Assembly (NCBI GenBank): GCA_029204225.1
Contig: CM055096.1
Location: 66,934,370 to 66,998,369, forward strand
Length of the DNA: 64,000 nucleotides
Reading direction: 5' to 3'
Source of the DNA: Diphasiastrum complanatum
Taxonomy: Eukaryota; Streptophyta; Lycopodiopsida; Lycopodiales; Lycopodiaceae
Position 1 is the stretch's first letter. Every line of letters starts with the position of its first letter. Shown here in pieces: positions 35,560 through 64,000 of the stretch. Below the pieces are notes generated by a model. It saw nothing but the letters and a program-made list of their open reading frames with translations. It had not been told where the DNA came from and made no database searches. Position numbers and translations under genes: made by a program.

Positions 35560-35870
35560 TTGTTTCGAGTCAAAGGGAAAATTATTAGGGAAAGTCGTTA
35601 ATGTATTATTTGATTCATGTAGTACGCATAACTTTATCAATTCTTAACTCATGCAGAAACTCTAGGTGCCTACGTGCCTACCAAGCCAAGTGATCACCGT
35701 TACATGATCAACTAGCTTCAGGGGCCGATAGTGAAGTTTGGGACTTCAATGTTCCGGGATTGGAACTTGATATGCAGGGACATGTTGAGAGGATTAATTT
35801 CCATGTTTTGAATTTGGGCCAATCGGATATAATATCAGGTTATGAGTGATTTTTTAATAAATCTAATACT
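35560..35870 (+). pseudogene. Old gypsy protease remnant
   Basis: The + strand reads, with stops and shifts, 'VLFDSCSTHNFINS' followed by 'PTKPSDHRYMI', then 'WDFNVPGLELDMQGHVERINFHVLNLGQSDII'. This matches the gypsy aspartic protease layout: DSGSTHNF box, then the 'F.V..L...D.ILG' strand. Many mutations. It belongs to an insertion older than the chromovirus. Confidence 0.65.
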
Positions 35871-36032
35871 TTGCAAACCGATTTTAAAAATCATAGGATG
35901 GATTTTGTTGATGGTAATGGAAAAAAAGTATCCATTTTATGAGACAATTATGTACTCAATTTCCGATGATTTCATCGGAAAGATGTTTATGGAGTGTCTG
36001 GAGTCAAAGGAAGAGTGACAATAGATTCACTA

Positions 36033-36036
<4 letters not shown>

Positions 36037-36078
<42 letters not shown>
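36037..36078. repeat. (GA)n tract = (TC)n tail of LINE D
   Basis: 21 GA repeats, then AATTAGAATTAGAATTAG of the LINE D 3' end on the + strand. Confidence 0.95.
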
Positions 36079-36081
<3 letters not shown>

Positions 36082-36315
36082 AGAATTAGAATTAGAATTA
36101 TTAACGTCTTTTGGTGCCCAGGGGCACATAAGACAAAAGAGAGTACAAAATGTGAGAAGCATTGTCCGCATAAGGACTTATTTACCAATGAAAAGACAGT
36201 AAAACTAAAACTAAAATATCGATCTCTCTGTCTCTAAGAGAAAAAGTATCCAAGCTTGACCACCAGCTGGTGAGGGTACAAAGCAAGAGCTTAACCACCT
36301 GCTCCGCGGAGGAAA

Positions 36316-39300
36316 CTAGCTACGAGCAAGCTGAAAGTAATGAGTGATGGTAGTAGTGGGTCGTGATGTAGGCTGGTGGGAGGCGTATGAAGATCTAGTA
36401 GCACTGGATCGAGCCGAAACTCTCTGTGTCTTCGATCTTCGGACGGGGACGTCAAAATCCGCAACCAAAATATCCACTCTGTCTCGCTTCTGGAAGAACT
36501 GAGTAATGTGAGCCTGACTGGAATCCATATCTGAGAGCGTAGGTAGAAGTGAAGCTCGTAAAATATACATCTCTCTCAAAAGGAGACCCACACATCTAGC
36601 ATCTGAATACTCGAGGAAGGAGCTCAACGTGAGGGGAATATCTCGGTATAAACAATGGTATCGTCCTCTAATCTCATAGTATACTGGGCAGCGAAAGATG
36701 AAATGAAACTCATCTTCCACCTCCTGAAGAGAACAAAGCTGACATATCCGCTGCAATCTGGGAGTGTCTGTGTATCTACCTGTCTCGATAGCAAGCTGAT
36801 GAGAAGAGACTCGAAGCTGTCCTATACGATATCTCAGACCAAAAGATAGCGTCTGTGTAAGATAAACTGGAAGAATAGGCAAGCCCGAAACGTCCAGCCG
36901 TAAAAGATGTGTGCCATAATAATGTAGCTTGACCCTATCTGGATCAGGATGTGACCATATAGTGCGTATGTAGCTCCGGTAAATCTGCTGTCTGATATAA
37001 GCATGGGTTCCATTCGGAAGATCAAGTGCGGATAAACCCCAAGTCTGAAGAAGGGCTGAGACACTGCGATACCAAGAGTGCTTGGCTCCCTGATTTGCAA
37101 GGGTACAAGATGAAGTGAGAGCAGCAACAATGTATCTGGAGGTATCTAGATCTGATACCCTGTGAAGAAAGGTGATGATCTGAAACATAGCACCAACAAC
37201 TAATGGAGGAGAAGCAAACTCGGCTAGTATGATATCATGTGGTACTGAGGGCTTAGCCCGAATTATCCTACTGAGCATGAGAATCTGGATACGAGTAAGA
37301 TCTCTCCATGTATCGCGTGATAAATCAGGGCACCAAGTCTCAGCCGAATATAGCACAACTGGGGAGACAGTAGCAGAAAATAGTAGGCATCTGGTAGCAG
37401 GATCCTGCACATAATAAGTAGAGCAAAATCTCTCCATATGCACAAGAGCGGTATGCCCCTTGCGGAGCCTGGCGGTGGCTGCTGGTCGAAAAGTGAGTAG
37501 CGGACCAGAGAAAAGAACTCCCAAATAGGTGTAGGAGGTCACGATCTCAATCGGTAGCCCGTCATAATAGAAAATCACATCTCTCATATGCTGTCTGTTG
37601 GTGTTAAACACCATAATCTTAGTCTTCTTAAGGTTAACCGTCAATCCCCAACGCTGGCAAAAGTGATGTAAAGCAGAAAGGTGACTCTGTAAACCAGCTG
37701 CAGAGGATGAGAGGAGAACCACATCATCAGCGTACAAGAGAATGGGGATAATAATGTCTGCTAGGGGACAGCCCTCTCCACCTTCCTCGCGAATAATCCG
37801 CTCGAGGTCATCTATATATAGTGCAAAAAGAGTGGGTGATAAGGGGCAACCCTGCTTCACCCCAATGGTAGAATGTATCTGTGAGGACCAGCCACTACCA
37901 TCTCTGAAACGTGCCAAGACTCGCTCATATAAAGTAATGATCGCAGCAATAGTATCCTCTGAAAAGCCAAGTGAAGACAGTCTCTGGAAAAGAAGATGTC
38001 GTGGAACAGAGTCAAAAGCTTTGCGAAAATCCACAAAGCAACAGTAAATTCTCTGTTTCCGATGTCGAGCCTCCTCAATAATGCATCTCAAAATGAAGAT
38101 CTGGTCTGAAGTAGAATATCCCGGTCTGAAACCAGCTTGACCCATAGCGTGTAAACCCTCAGTTTCAGCAAAAGATCCAGTGACTGTCTGTAGTATAGAG
38201 CCATATATCTTAGCTAGAGTGTGACCAATCATAATGGTGCGGTAGTTTCCTACATTCATGGGATCACCTGCCTTGAGGATGGGGTGAAGGATATTAGTAC
38301 ACCAAGCCGTAGGAAAACCAGAAGTAACAGCTGTGTTAAAAACATGAGCAATGTAAGGGGAGATGAGATGTGCTACGGGCTTTAGGAAGTCTACACTTAA
38401 GGAGTCATAGTCAGTGGCTTTATTTAGTTTGGCATGTTTAATGGCATTTTCAACCATGTCAGGGGTGAAAAGTGAGCAGTGGTCAGGTCTCGGTGAGAGT
38501 GAGGTAGGAGGAGAGTCCGTGGTATATAACTCCGTGGCATACTCGATCCAGGATTCGATGGCTATGGGGGCCAATGTTGAAGAGTGTCTGGTGAAATGTT
38601 TCCAGAAAAAAGAGGAGGAGGGTGAATCTAAAGAGTTGATCATTTTTTGGCAGAGTGATTGTAGGTACTTGATCTTCTTTGTTCTGGTGGTTCTATGATA
38701 TTCTTTCTGGCATTGTTTGAGTGTGGCAGGGGAGTGTGACCTGGCATATGTCACATGATTGTGAAGAGAGCGGCATTCTGCATCATACCATCTGTTGTGA
38801 ACACTTCTGTGAGATGATGTCGTTTTGGTGGGGAAGGATGAGGAAGCAGCAGCTAAGAGGGATGTAGAGAGAAAAGTGGCTTGCTGGTCAATTGGTGCCA
38901 TGAACGGGAAGTTAGCGAGTAGTTGGGATAAGATTGTGGTGTAATTAGTGAATCCAGATTGGGTGAAAGGAATACGTTTATGAGTGGGAAGAGAGCAAGA
39001 AATTTGCAAAGAAGAGGTTATGTGACCAAGTGAGATGTGTAAGTGCGAGTGATCGGAAATGGTAGGGGGTGTGATGGAGAAATCAGAAATGTGAGAGATC
39101 AAAGCAGGTGATCCAATGAAGTAGTCGACCACACTATGTCCTCCACCATGAGGATAGCATGTATATGCTGATGAGGAAGGCCACTGTGTGAGGCCATTCA
39201 AAATGGCAAGAGCGTGTGTCTCTGCTAGAGTGATCAACTGCTCCCCGAAAGATGTAGCTGGAGTGTCTGCATCCTGTGATACCCGGTCTAGCCCCATATC

Positions 39301-39819
39301 CAAAGGGTAAAGCCTGAGAAGATCCGTAGCTGCATGAAATTCGGTTTGTCTAGAGCTTGTGCGGGCGTTGAAATCACCTGCTAGTAAAATGGAACCCTGC
39401 TGAGAAAAGATAGCAATATCATCTGAGAGAGCCTGAAAAGGGTCCCCGCCAAACTCAGCAAACACTGAGGTCTGTGGAGCAAAATAGCATACAGCTATAT
39501 AGATGTCCTGAGGTAATCCCAATAGTGAGCCAATAATGTGTAACCAAATATAGCGAGCGTATGGATCTTGTTTAACCATCTGAACTGTGGTGTCTCTGTA
39601 TAAACAAGCTACTCCTCCAGATCCTCGACAAGTTTTTCCCCTAACAAATGGACGAAAAGCAGAATGCCAAGAGTACTCCTGTATATTTGGAAGAGGATGA
39701 TATAAGGACTCATGAGTTTCAGCCAACAACAAAATGTCGCATTTTCTAATAAAATCAGCAAAGTCTCCGGCTGATGACGAAGATAAAAAACCATTACAAT
39801 TCCAGAAGCCAAGTCTCAA
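36316..39819 (-). CDS. LINE D ORF2: endonuclease-reverse transcriptase
   Basis: 1167 codons from ATG at 39819 (MRLGFWNCNGFLSSSSAGDF). N-terminal APE-like endonuclease: 'LLLAETHES' (Glu), '[16 protein letters not shown]' near residue 148 (Asp/Asn), 'SDHSHLHISL' near 255 (Asp/His). Reverse transcriptase about residues 490-770: 'ILKAGDPMNVGNYRTIMIGH', 'AMGQAGFRPGYSTSDQIFIL', 'VDFRKAFDSVPRHLLF', 'GVKQGCPLSPTLFALYIDDL', 'LLYADDVVLLSSS' near 695. C-terminal zinc finger near 1026-1045 (CQLCSLQEVEDEFHFIFRC) and a basic tail ending 'ITHYFQLARS'. The enzyme nicks chromosomal DNA and primes cDNA synthesis from the nick. Length and order fit L1-type elements. No RNase H domain was seen. Confidence 0.95.
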   Translation of the reverse strand: MRLGFWNCNGFLSSSSAGDFADFIRKCDILLLAETHESLYHPLPNIQEYSWHSAFRPFVRGKTCRGSGGVACLYRDTTVQMVKQDPYARYIWLHIIGSLLGLPQDIYIAVCYFAPQTSVFAEFGGDPFQALSDDIAIFSQQGSILLAGDFNARTSSRQTEFHAATDLLRLYPLDMGLDRVSQDADTPATSFGEQLITLAETHALAILNGLTQWPSSSAYTCYPHGGGHSVVDYFIGSPALISHISDFSITPPTISDHSHLHISLGHITSSLQISCSLPTHKRIPFTQSGFTNYTTILSQLLANFPFMAPIDQQATFLSTSLLAAASSSFPTKTTSSHRSVHNRWYDAECRSLHNHVTYARSHSPATLKQCQKEYHRTTRTKKIKYLQSLCQKMINSLDSPSSSFFWKHFTRHSSTLAPIAIESWIEYATELYTTDSPPTSLSPRPDHCSLFTPDMVENAIKHAKLNKATDYDSLSVDFLKPVAHLISPYIAHVFNTAVTSGFPTAWCTNILHPILKAGDPMNVGNYRTIMIGHTLAKIYGSILQTVTGSFAETEGLHAMGQAGFRPGYSTSDQIFILRCIIEEARHRKQRIYCCFVDFRKAFDSVPRHLLFQRLSSLGFSEDTIAAIITLYERVLARFRDGSGWSSQIHSTIGVKQGCPLSPTLFALYIDDLERIIREEGGEGCPLADIIIPILLYADDVVLLSSSAAGLQSHLSALHHFCQRWGLTVNLKKTKIMVFNTNRQHMRDVIFYYDGLPIEIVTSYTYLGVLFSGPLLTFRPAATARLRKGHTALVHMERFCSTYYVQDPATRCLLFSATVSPVVLYSAETWCPDLSRDTWRDLTRIQILMLSRIIRAKPSVPHDIILAEFASPPLVVGAMFQIITFLHRVSDLDTSRYIVAALTSSCTLANQGAKHSWYRSVSALLQTWGLSALDLPNGTHAYIRQQIYRSYIRTIWSHPDPDRVKLHYYGTHLLRLDVSGLPILPVYLTQTLSFGLRYRIGQLRVSSHQLAIETGRYTDTPRLQRICQLCSLQEVEDEFHFIFRCPVYYEIRGRYHCLYRDIPLTLSSFLEYSDARCVGLLLREMYILRASLLPTLSDMDSSQAHITQFFQKRDRVDILVADFDVPVRRSKTQRVSARSSATRSSYASHQPTSRPTTTITHYFQLARS

Positions 39820-39867
39820 ATTGGTAGGGGATCTCGGGTAGCTTCTATATCCGGGGGCCCCTAGTTC

Positions 39868-40770
39868 CTATTGTGGAAGGTCGAAAAATCTCGGTTTCCC
39901 GTCAATAAAAACAACCCTTTGCCCTTTCTCTTTCGCTTCAAGGATAATCTTTTTTCTTGCCAACCATTGAGTATTTGTTAAGTCATCATCCATATAAATG
40001 AAAGTACCTTTAAGCTTTGCCCTAAGCCGAAGGGCAGCATTGCGTTGTGAAAGCGAGCGGAACTTGATAAACAAAACATTGTCATCAAATTTACTGCGCC
40101 AAGCAGTATCAAAACCGTCAGCCACATGAGATAACTTGGAAATGAGCAAATCCGTAGCTTCTTCCAACGGTTTTCCACCATTGGCAATGCCTCTTACCCT
40201 AATGTTAAAGGCTTTTTTGGCCCTTCTGGCTTGTTCACCCAAAACTGTCTCCAAATCGTTTTCCTTCGGAAAAGATGAAATCTGAGAGTGATTACCTTGC
40301 TTAAGGATCGATGTCGTTTCTTCAACCTGTTTTGCGAGTGATGAGAGTTTGCTGCCCATATCATCCGGTTTGAAGAGTGCTGCCCACGTTTTCGTCTCCT
40401 CGACTTGTTTCTCCAAGCTATTGATCTTGTTGGAAGTCTCCTCCAAGGCACTTTTTTCTGCAATTCGTTGCTTAAGATATATATTTTCTTGCTCAAGCTG
40501 CTCCACACGTTCCGTGACACCAAAAAGATCCTTAGCTAACTTGCTATTTTCAGCTTCAAAGAGGTGTAGTTGTTTCTTAAGTCCAAGAATTTCTTGCCGG
40601 ATAAAACTAAGATCATAAGCAAAAAGACTTTCGGTAGGTTTGGAAGGAGTGTAGTCAATGGCAGCCATGTTTTCTGTCACCGAAGACGGCTCCTCCATCA
40701 CTACCGGTGATGGGGGGGTGTCCAACAGGGAGGGGGGTGTAAGAACACCCTCCTTTTTCTTAGGTGCCAT
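39868..40770 (-). CDS. LINE D ORF1: RNA-binding protein
   Basis: 300 residues from MAPKKKEG at 40770. The frame is open further upstream into the repeat-rich 5' UTR, but the translation there is Ala/Cys/Leu-rich repeat and this ATG matches the family start (alpha: MAPTAS). Residues about 60-150 form heptad-rich coiled coil ('LGLKKQLHLFEAENSKLAK', 'RVEQLEQENIYLKQRI'). An RRM-like core starts near 'AFNIRVRGIANGGKPLEEA', followed by 'QRNAALRLRAKLKGTFIYMD' and 'DLTNTQWLARKK'. The order coiled coil-RRM-C-terminal domain matches L1 ORF1 trimers, which bind the element RNA. It ends 48 bases before ORF2. Confidence 0.88.
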   Translation of the reverse strand: MAPKKKEGVLTPPSLLDTPPSPVVMEEPSSVTENMAAIDYTPSKPTESLFAYDLSFIRQEILGLKKQLHLFEAENSKLAKDLFGVTERVEQLEQENIYLKQRIAEKSALEETSNKINSLEKQVEETKTWAALFKPDDMGSKLSSLAKQVEETTSILKQGNHSQISSFPKENDLETVLGEQARRAKKAFNIRVRGIANGGKPLEEATDLLISKLSHVADGFDTAWRSKFDDNVLFIKFRSLSQRNAALRLRAKLKGTFIYMDDDLTNTQWLARKKIILEAKEKGQRVVFIDGKPRFFDLPQ

Positions 40771-41080
40771 AGGAGGCGGTAAGCAGATGGAGGACCAGCG
40801 CAGGGCAGGTGCGAAGGTCAGCACTGCAGCGTCAGCAGGGCGGACAGCAGCGTCAGCAGGGCGGGTGGGCGCGCAAGAGAGAGAGAGGGCAGCAACGCTA
40901 GCAGGGCGGGCAGCGCACCAGCAGGCGGGCAGCGCACCAGCAAGCGGGCAGCGCACCAGCAGAGCGGCGAGAGAGAGAGAGAGGGGCAGGGGTAGCGAGG
41001 GCGGGCAGCGCACTAGCAGGCGGGCAGCGCACCAGCAGGCGAGCGCACCAGCAGGCGGGCAGCGCACCAGCGCACCAGCA
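40771..41080 (-). repeat. LINE D 5' UTR with GCAGCGCACCAGCAG repeats
   Basis: About a dozen imperfect units of CAGCAGGCGGGCAGCGCAC (+ strand) with embedded short GAGAGA runs at about 40870-40888 and 40968-40984. Tandem promoter repeats are known in 5' UTRs of some LINEs; a promoter role here is inference. Confidence 0.75.
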
Positions 41081-41094
41081 GAGAGAGAGAGAGA
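41081..41094. repeat. Short (GA)n = (TC)n remnant between LINE C tail and LINE D start
   Basis: Seven GA repeats followed by the LINE C terminus AAAAAAGCTTAATTAATG on the + strand. Confidence 0.9.
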
Positions 41095-44000
41095 AAAAAA
41101 GCTTAATTAATGTCTTTTCCATGCCAAAAGGCATAGAAGATAGGAAATGTACATGTCAGGTGTGTGGTAACATGGGGAGTGTATGAAACGTCTCCAAAAC
41201 AATAACATAAATAACATATCTGAATGCGATGAACTGAAATAGATGTGGTGATATATAAAATATGAAATATGTGGGAGCATATGTACGACGAAATGTCATG
41301 AATGAGGTATGACACTATCATCCAATCCTGTCCTGCTGATGCTATAGAAAGATGTAATACGGGCTGCAGCATGAAGGACCGTTGGTGGTTGCTGACGTCG
41401 TCTAGTAGGATGAAGCCTCCTCGTGATAGGTCGAGTAGGTCGCACTGCCACATGAGTATGAGTGGGAGGCTGCCTCTTATCTCTATGGGCAGGTAAGTCG
41501 TCATCATCATCATCATCATCATCAGATACCAGGTCCCGTCGTCTCCTCCTGGAGAAGAAAGAGGTAATCTGAAGTTGAGAAACATGACCTTTTGGGCTGT
41601 CTGACATAAATCCCGTCCCGGTAGACACATCTCTCGTATCATGAGTGCAACGCATCGGGAGTCCTCATAGGCTACGAGTGATCATAGAGTGACGGACGTG
41701 TCATGAAACAGACAATGGTATCGGCCCCTAATCTCATAGTAAACCGGGCACCTAAAGACAAAGTGCTCCTCCGACTCCATCTCATCCAAAGAACATAGCT
41801 GGCAAATTTGCTCCTCTCTCGGGATACCATGGAACCTCCCAGTCTCAATAGCCAACTGATGTGATGATACTCGGAGCTGTCCCAATGTAAATCTGAGGCT
41901 GTGTGATAATCCCGAGTCCAAATAGTGTGGCAAAACTGGGAACCCTGCTATGTCTAGCTCAATAAAATGAGTCGGCCTTAAGCCCAAGCTGTTGCCTCCA
42001 CGTACGATCAAGATATGCCCGACATAGGAAGCGTCTAATATACTGATGAGTACCTAAGGGGAGCTTTGTAATGGAGATACCAAATGACTCAAGGAGGAAG
42101 TGAGATGCTTGAGAGAACCATGACAACCTGTATCCCTGATCATGAAGGTATTGTGAGGAAGCAAGTGCCGTTTGTGTATATCTCGCATCTGCATCTGGAA
42201 GAGCTTGAACTCTCTGAATATATGCAATAAGCTAGAAAGCTACATCTATCTGAATGGGTGGCACAACAAACACTGCAAGAAGGATCTTGTGTGGAACCGA
42301 GGGCTTCGCTCGAATTATACGAGATAACATGGTGGTCTGTAAGCGTGAAATGCTGGCCCAGTGTGATGAGGGAAGATCGGTACACCATGTCTCTGCTACA
42401 TACAAGGCTGTGGGGGTGACAATAGTATTGAAAAGTCTACACTTACTGCGAGCATCTCGAATGGACTTCCTGAAGCAGAACCGCTCTAGCTGAACAAGGG
42501 AGGAATGGCCCTTCCCAAGTCGAGTGGTAGCTGCTTGTCACATGCTGAAGGTAGGACCAGAGAAGAGTATCCGCAAATAAGTGTAAGAAGAAACTACCTG
42601 AAAGGTCTGTCCACCAAGAGTGAGCTCTTGACGCTGCATGAAAGCTCGAGAAGTGTTGAAGACCATAACCTGGGTCTTCGCAGTGTTCACCCCCAATTCC
42701 CATCTGGTACAAAATCCCTGTAAACAATCCAGCTGTCTTTGTAACCCCTCTCTGGTCAGAGATACCGGTACCACATCATCCGCATAAAGGAGTATAGCAA
42801 TCAGAATAGTGCCAAGTCTACAGGCAGCTCCGCCACAATGTGAGATGACTCGCTCTAGCTCATCAATGTACAATCCAAAAAGAAGCGGTGAAAGAGAGCA
42901 TCCCCGTTTCATCCCAATGGTGCTTCAAATGTGATAGAAAATGCCACTGCCATGATAATACAGTGGAGAAGGAAGCCAAGATCACAAAGTCTCTGAATGA
43001 GTAGAGAGCGTGGTACAAAATCAAAGGCTTTCCTGAAGTCCAGAAAACAACAGTAAGCCTTCTCTTTCCTATACTTAGCTTCCACAATCAAAGCTCAAAG
43101 TGTGAAGATATGGTCAGCGGTAGAGTAGTGAGATCGGAAACTTGCCTGTCCCAATGCATGTAATCTCCTGGATTCCGCCTCTGAGCTTACTGCAGACTGA
43201 AGTATGGTGCCATATAGCTTCGTGAGAACATGCCCAATCATGATAGTGTGGTAGTTACCATGAATCATGGGGTCACCATTCTTATGGATAGGGTGGATGG
43301 GATGATGGGAAGCTAGAGACAACGACGGAATTGAGGAGAGTGGCTAGTGTGGGAGCCAGGAGGTCAACAACATGGGCTAGGAGTTCAGATTCGAGGTCTT
43401 CAATATCTCTTGCCTTATGAGATTTCATCCTCTTGATGACCGCAAGTGCCATGTCAGAGGTGAAAAAGGTGAACTCAGAAGGGCGTGGAGAGATAGAGAT
43501 GGGTGCGTCAGCGGGTATGGTATAAAGGCTGGTAGCATAGTCAGCCCATATGCGGAGGTAATCTAGGAGAGGTGGTGGAGCACGAGGGATAAACTCACGC
43601 CAAAAAGGCGCCCGAAGAAGAGTTGAAGAGAAGGTCAACAAGATGCTCTCCTTCAAAGTCATCATAAGCACGCTTTTTACGACGTAGTGTGCGGTGGTAA
43701 GAGTGTTGGGGGGAGCGGAGGTGGGGAGCATGAGTGCGTGCATGGGTAACAAGATGATGAAGAGAACGACATTCGGCATCATACCACGGGGGGTGTAGAG
43801 GACGGAGCGATGAGGAACGTATGTATTTGCCTTTATGGGGCTTAGACGGAAAGGCTAGAGAAGCAGCTGTATGAAGAGAGGTGGTAAGGAAAGCAGCTTG
43901 TGTCTCGACTGTACTGTTGTGGGGAAATGAGTGGAGTAGGGAGGCCAAAGTCTCCTGGTAGACTGGCGTATAGCTGGGATGTAAATGGCTAATTCGCGGG

Positions 44001-44222
44001 CCTCTCCAAACTGTAATAAATGCTCACCATAGGGGGTAATAGGCTCTGAAACCCTGGAAACTCCCATCTCATCACCGTTGAGGGCATGTGTATGGAACTG
44101 GTAGGTGATGTCATAAAACTGTGACTGTCGTGAGGAGGTTCGGGCATTAAAATCCCCAGTGAGGAAAATATGTCCCCACTCTGCGAGTCTGATAATATCC
44201 GGTGCTATTTGACAATGAGTAA
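41095..44222 (-). mobile_element. LINE C, 5'-truncated and decayed
   Basis: Minus strand from within the endonuclease (44222: IAPDIIRLAEWGHIFLTGDFNART) through RT and zinc finger to a 3' UTR with hairpin ATGCC-TTTT-GGCAT and the terminus ACATTAATTAAGC. It is a different subfamily from LINE D and closest to LINE F. Many frame breaks. It lies about 110 bases before the first visible PGM exon, so probably within a PGM intron. Confidence 0.8.
41682..44200 (-). pseudogene. LINE C ORF2, broken
   Basis: Pieces in changing frames. Endonuclease end and linker at 43595-44067. RT start 'NGDPMIHGNYHTIMIGHVLTKLYGTIL' at 43095-43322. 'CCFLDFRKAFDFVPRSLLIQRL' at 42909-43091. 'KRGCSLSPLLFGLYIDELERVI' and 'LLYADDVVPVSL' at 42538-42912. 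Zinc-finger segment 'QICQLCSLDEMESEEHFVFRCPVYYEIRGRYH' at 41682-42011. The YADD box is intact but the protein is not. Confidence 0.8.
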
Positions 44223-44331
44223 CTACTATTTGCTAAGGAAAAACTTAATCTGTTCCAACCGTTTCAAGGAAGAGAGTTTTGAAGTCTTATGCTGTTTTTA
44301 TGGAGTAAGTGTTTCTTTTTTTGCTTTTCAG

Positions 44332-62886
<18,555 letters not shown>

Positions 62887-64000
62887 CAATGGAGAGCTAG
62901 GTAATCTATAGTAACCATATTATTTTTTTAAAGGCTTGTCTGCGAGGATAGGTTTCCTCAAGTCAGTCAAGATCAAAAAGTTTTCAAGCTACCAGTGTTC
63001 CAGACTCATTAAGGTACCGTAGGCTAAAGAACTGTAAGAAACCAGATTTCTGTTAAATCATTATCTTGTCAGGATGGAGTTTTATATCCTTCCAGAGAAC
63101 TAGATTTTAGGATCTTTCTGAGATAAACCATTTTTGGGTAATGGTTTTTGGATAAGCATATGGAAGTTTATCCAAAACTTTTTTTTTTGGGGGCGGGGGT
63201 CTTCCTCAATGGGAGGGCCTTTGCCTTAGGTCCAGTCCCTGACCATGGGGGAAGGCACAAGGCCTTGGACCTTCAACTGCGTATTTGCCAAATGAGTTTT
63301 TTTTCTTTTCTAAATGCTACTGTTTTTTCATATAAGTCTCTAGAAACTCAAAAATTTTATGTGAACAGCCAATGAATGAACTCCAAGTAGCAATTTGACC
63401 TTCCCTTGCTAATGACTGGATGCCACATAGCACTTGGACCTTCCGGCATAAGGCAGTCAGTCATTTGGCTGTCCACATAAATTTTTTAGAGAAAGGATCA
63501 GTGAATGCTTATGGATGTTGAATGCTTCCTTGCTTTTTGATTCATGCTATCACTATTGTTCAGAGCTCAATTGCTTTGTTCTTTCTCGTTGTTATTACAG
63601 AGTATTGTTTCAGAAAGAATGCGACTCTGTCTGCATTTAGACTTGTACTCTTTATGACTGAATAATCTTTGTTCCAGTAACCTAAGTCGTGTTGTGCTGT
63701 GTTAAATGCATCTTTATTTATGTTTTGATTGACTCAATTTATGCAGATGAACTTATTTGTAGATTAAACTTTTTATTTAACTGATAATCTGTGTTGATCA
63801 TAATGCCTAAGTTCCGCACTATTTCGCTTCCACAATTAAACTATAAATCAATCTAGTTTGTGCATGCCTATGGAGTTGATTGTTTGGATCCAGTGACTTC
63901 GAAGCTGTGATCAAGTAGAGCGTTCTTCGAGTTTTGAAGTCGTCTTGAATCCGCTAGATGTAGATTCATGCACCGAGGATTTTGTCATTCCTATGCACAC
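62887..64000 (+). other. PGM 3' UTR and downstream flank
   Basis: No further coding sequence recognised. AT-rich text, a T run and G run near 63181-63199. The polyadenylation site cannot be fixed by eye. Confidence 0.5.

Larger units (their letters stand above)
36079..41080 (-). mobile_element. LINE D, full-length non-LTR retrotransposon
   Basis: About 5.0 kb on the minus strand: GC-rich repeat-bearing 5' UTR (about 40771-41080), ORF1 (300 aa), 48-base spacer, ORF2 (1167 aa), ~236-base 3' UTR, terminal TAATTC units and (TC)n. Both ORFs are open, so it is the best candidate for a recently active LINE here. Its 5' end coincides with the (TC)n tail of LINE C at 41081. Confidence 0.9.

Noticed and set aside
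39868-41067. Extended 399-codon ORF1 start for LINE D
   Set aside because: The first ~100 codons are Ala/Cys/Leu-rich repeat translation. The MAPKKKEG start at 40770 matches the related ORF1 start of LINE alpha.
40658-41110. + strand frame opposite LINE D ORF1 start and 5' UTR
   Set aside because: Low-complexity translation of the CAGCAGGCGG repeats; the LINE reads on the other strand.
36037-44230. Target duplication for LINE C (ACTATTAT at 36029 versus ACTACTATT at 44225)
   Set aside because: The two strings are not identical and are short and AT-rich; too weak to count.
63181-63290. Possible second tRNA-like SINE
   Set aside because: The B-box-like string GGTCCAGTCCCTG lacks the conserved TTCGA core and there is no flanking duplication.

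Overview
The window looks like a repeat-rich nuclear segment of a land plant with a fairly large genome. It holds one clear host gene: the 3' sixteen exons of a cytosolic-type phosphoglucomutase (PGM) on the + strand, 44332-62886. All introns have GT-AG borders, and two of them have grown beyond 6 kb. Almost everything else is transposable elements, many inserted into one another. No bacterial-type operons, CRISPR arrays or rRNA genes were seen.

Layout. 1-2813: mostly unassigned, with a possible first exon of a hydroxypyruvate-reductase-like gene (872-1117, minus). 2870-9075: an unknown frameshifted coding remnant, then three joined minus-strand LINEs (gamma, beta, alpha) separated and bounded by (TC)n tracts. 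9075-12302: a possible solo LTR and an 86-bp tRNA-derived SINE with a 15-bp target duplication. 12303-15852: a hAT transposon (BED finger plus DUF659-type transposase, now broken) sitting inside a (TA)n tract, with unusual palindromic subterminal ends. 16176-16870: an LTR and PBS. 17884-28190: truncated LINE B abutting the (TC)n tail of LINE A/E, which is itself split by a 4.9-kb Ty3/gypsy element (gypsy-2), followed by LINE F. 28190-36036: an old gypsy remnant interrupted by a young, complete Ty3/gypsy chromovirus (28513-34699) with near-identical LTRs, a 5-bp target duplication and one 1564-codon open polyprotein. 36037-44222: a complete LINE D with both ORFs open, lying at the (TC)n tail of a decayed LINE C. 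44332-62886: the PGM gene. Its seventh visible intron holds mosaics of two gypsy families and a 359-bp tandem array. Its thirteenth visible intron holds a foldback element, a second hAT remnant and minisatellites.

How it fits together. PGM interconverts glucose-1-phosphate and glucose-6-phosphate in the cytosol. All its visible exons keep frame and catalytic motifs, so the element load sits in introns and flanks. The first ~54 residues of PGM are not found here and may lie upstream of the window or be hidden in the repeats.

The most interesting signal is the LINE family. Five of five recognisable LINE 3' ends run straight into (TC)n, four LINE 5' ends also start at (TC)n, and the 3' ends share a small hairpin whose stem differs between copies but still pairs. 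This suggests elements that use, or home to, TC microsatellites and one another's tails. Other notable items are a ~90-nt periodic leader in the chromovirus and paired 28-bp palindromes at both ends of the TA-embedded hAT.
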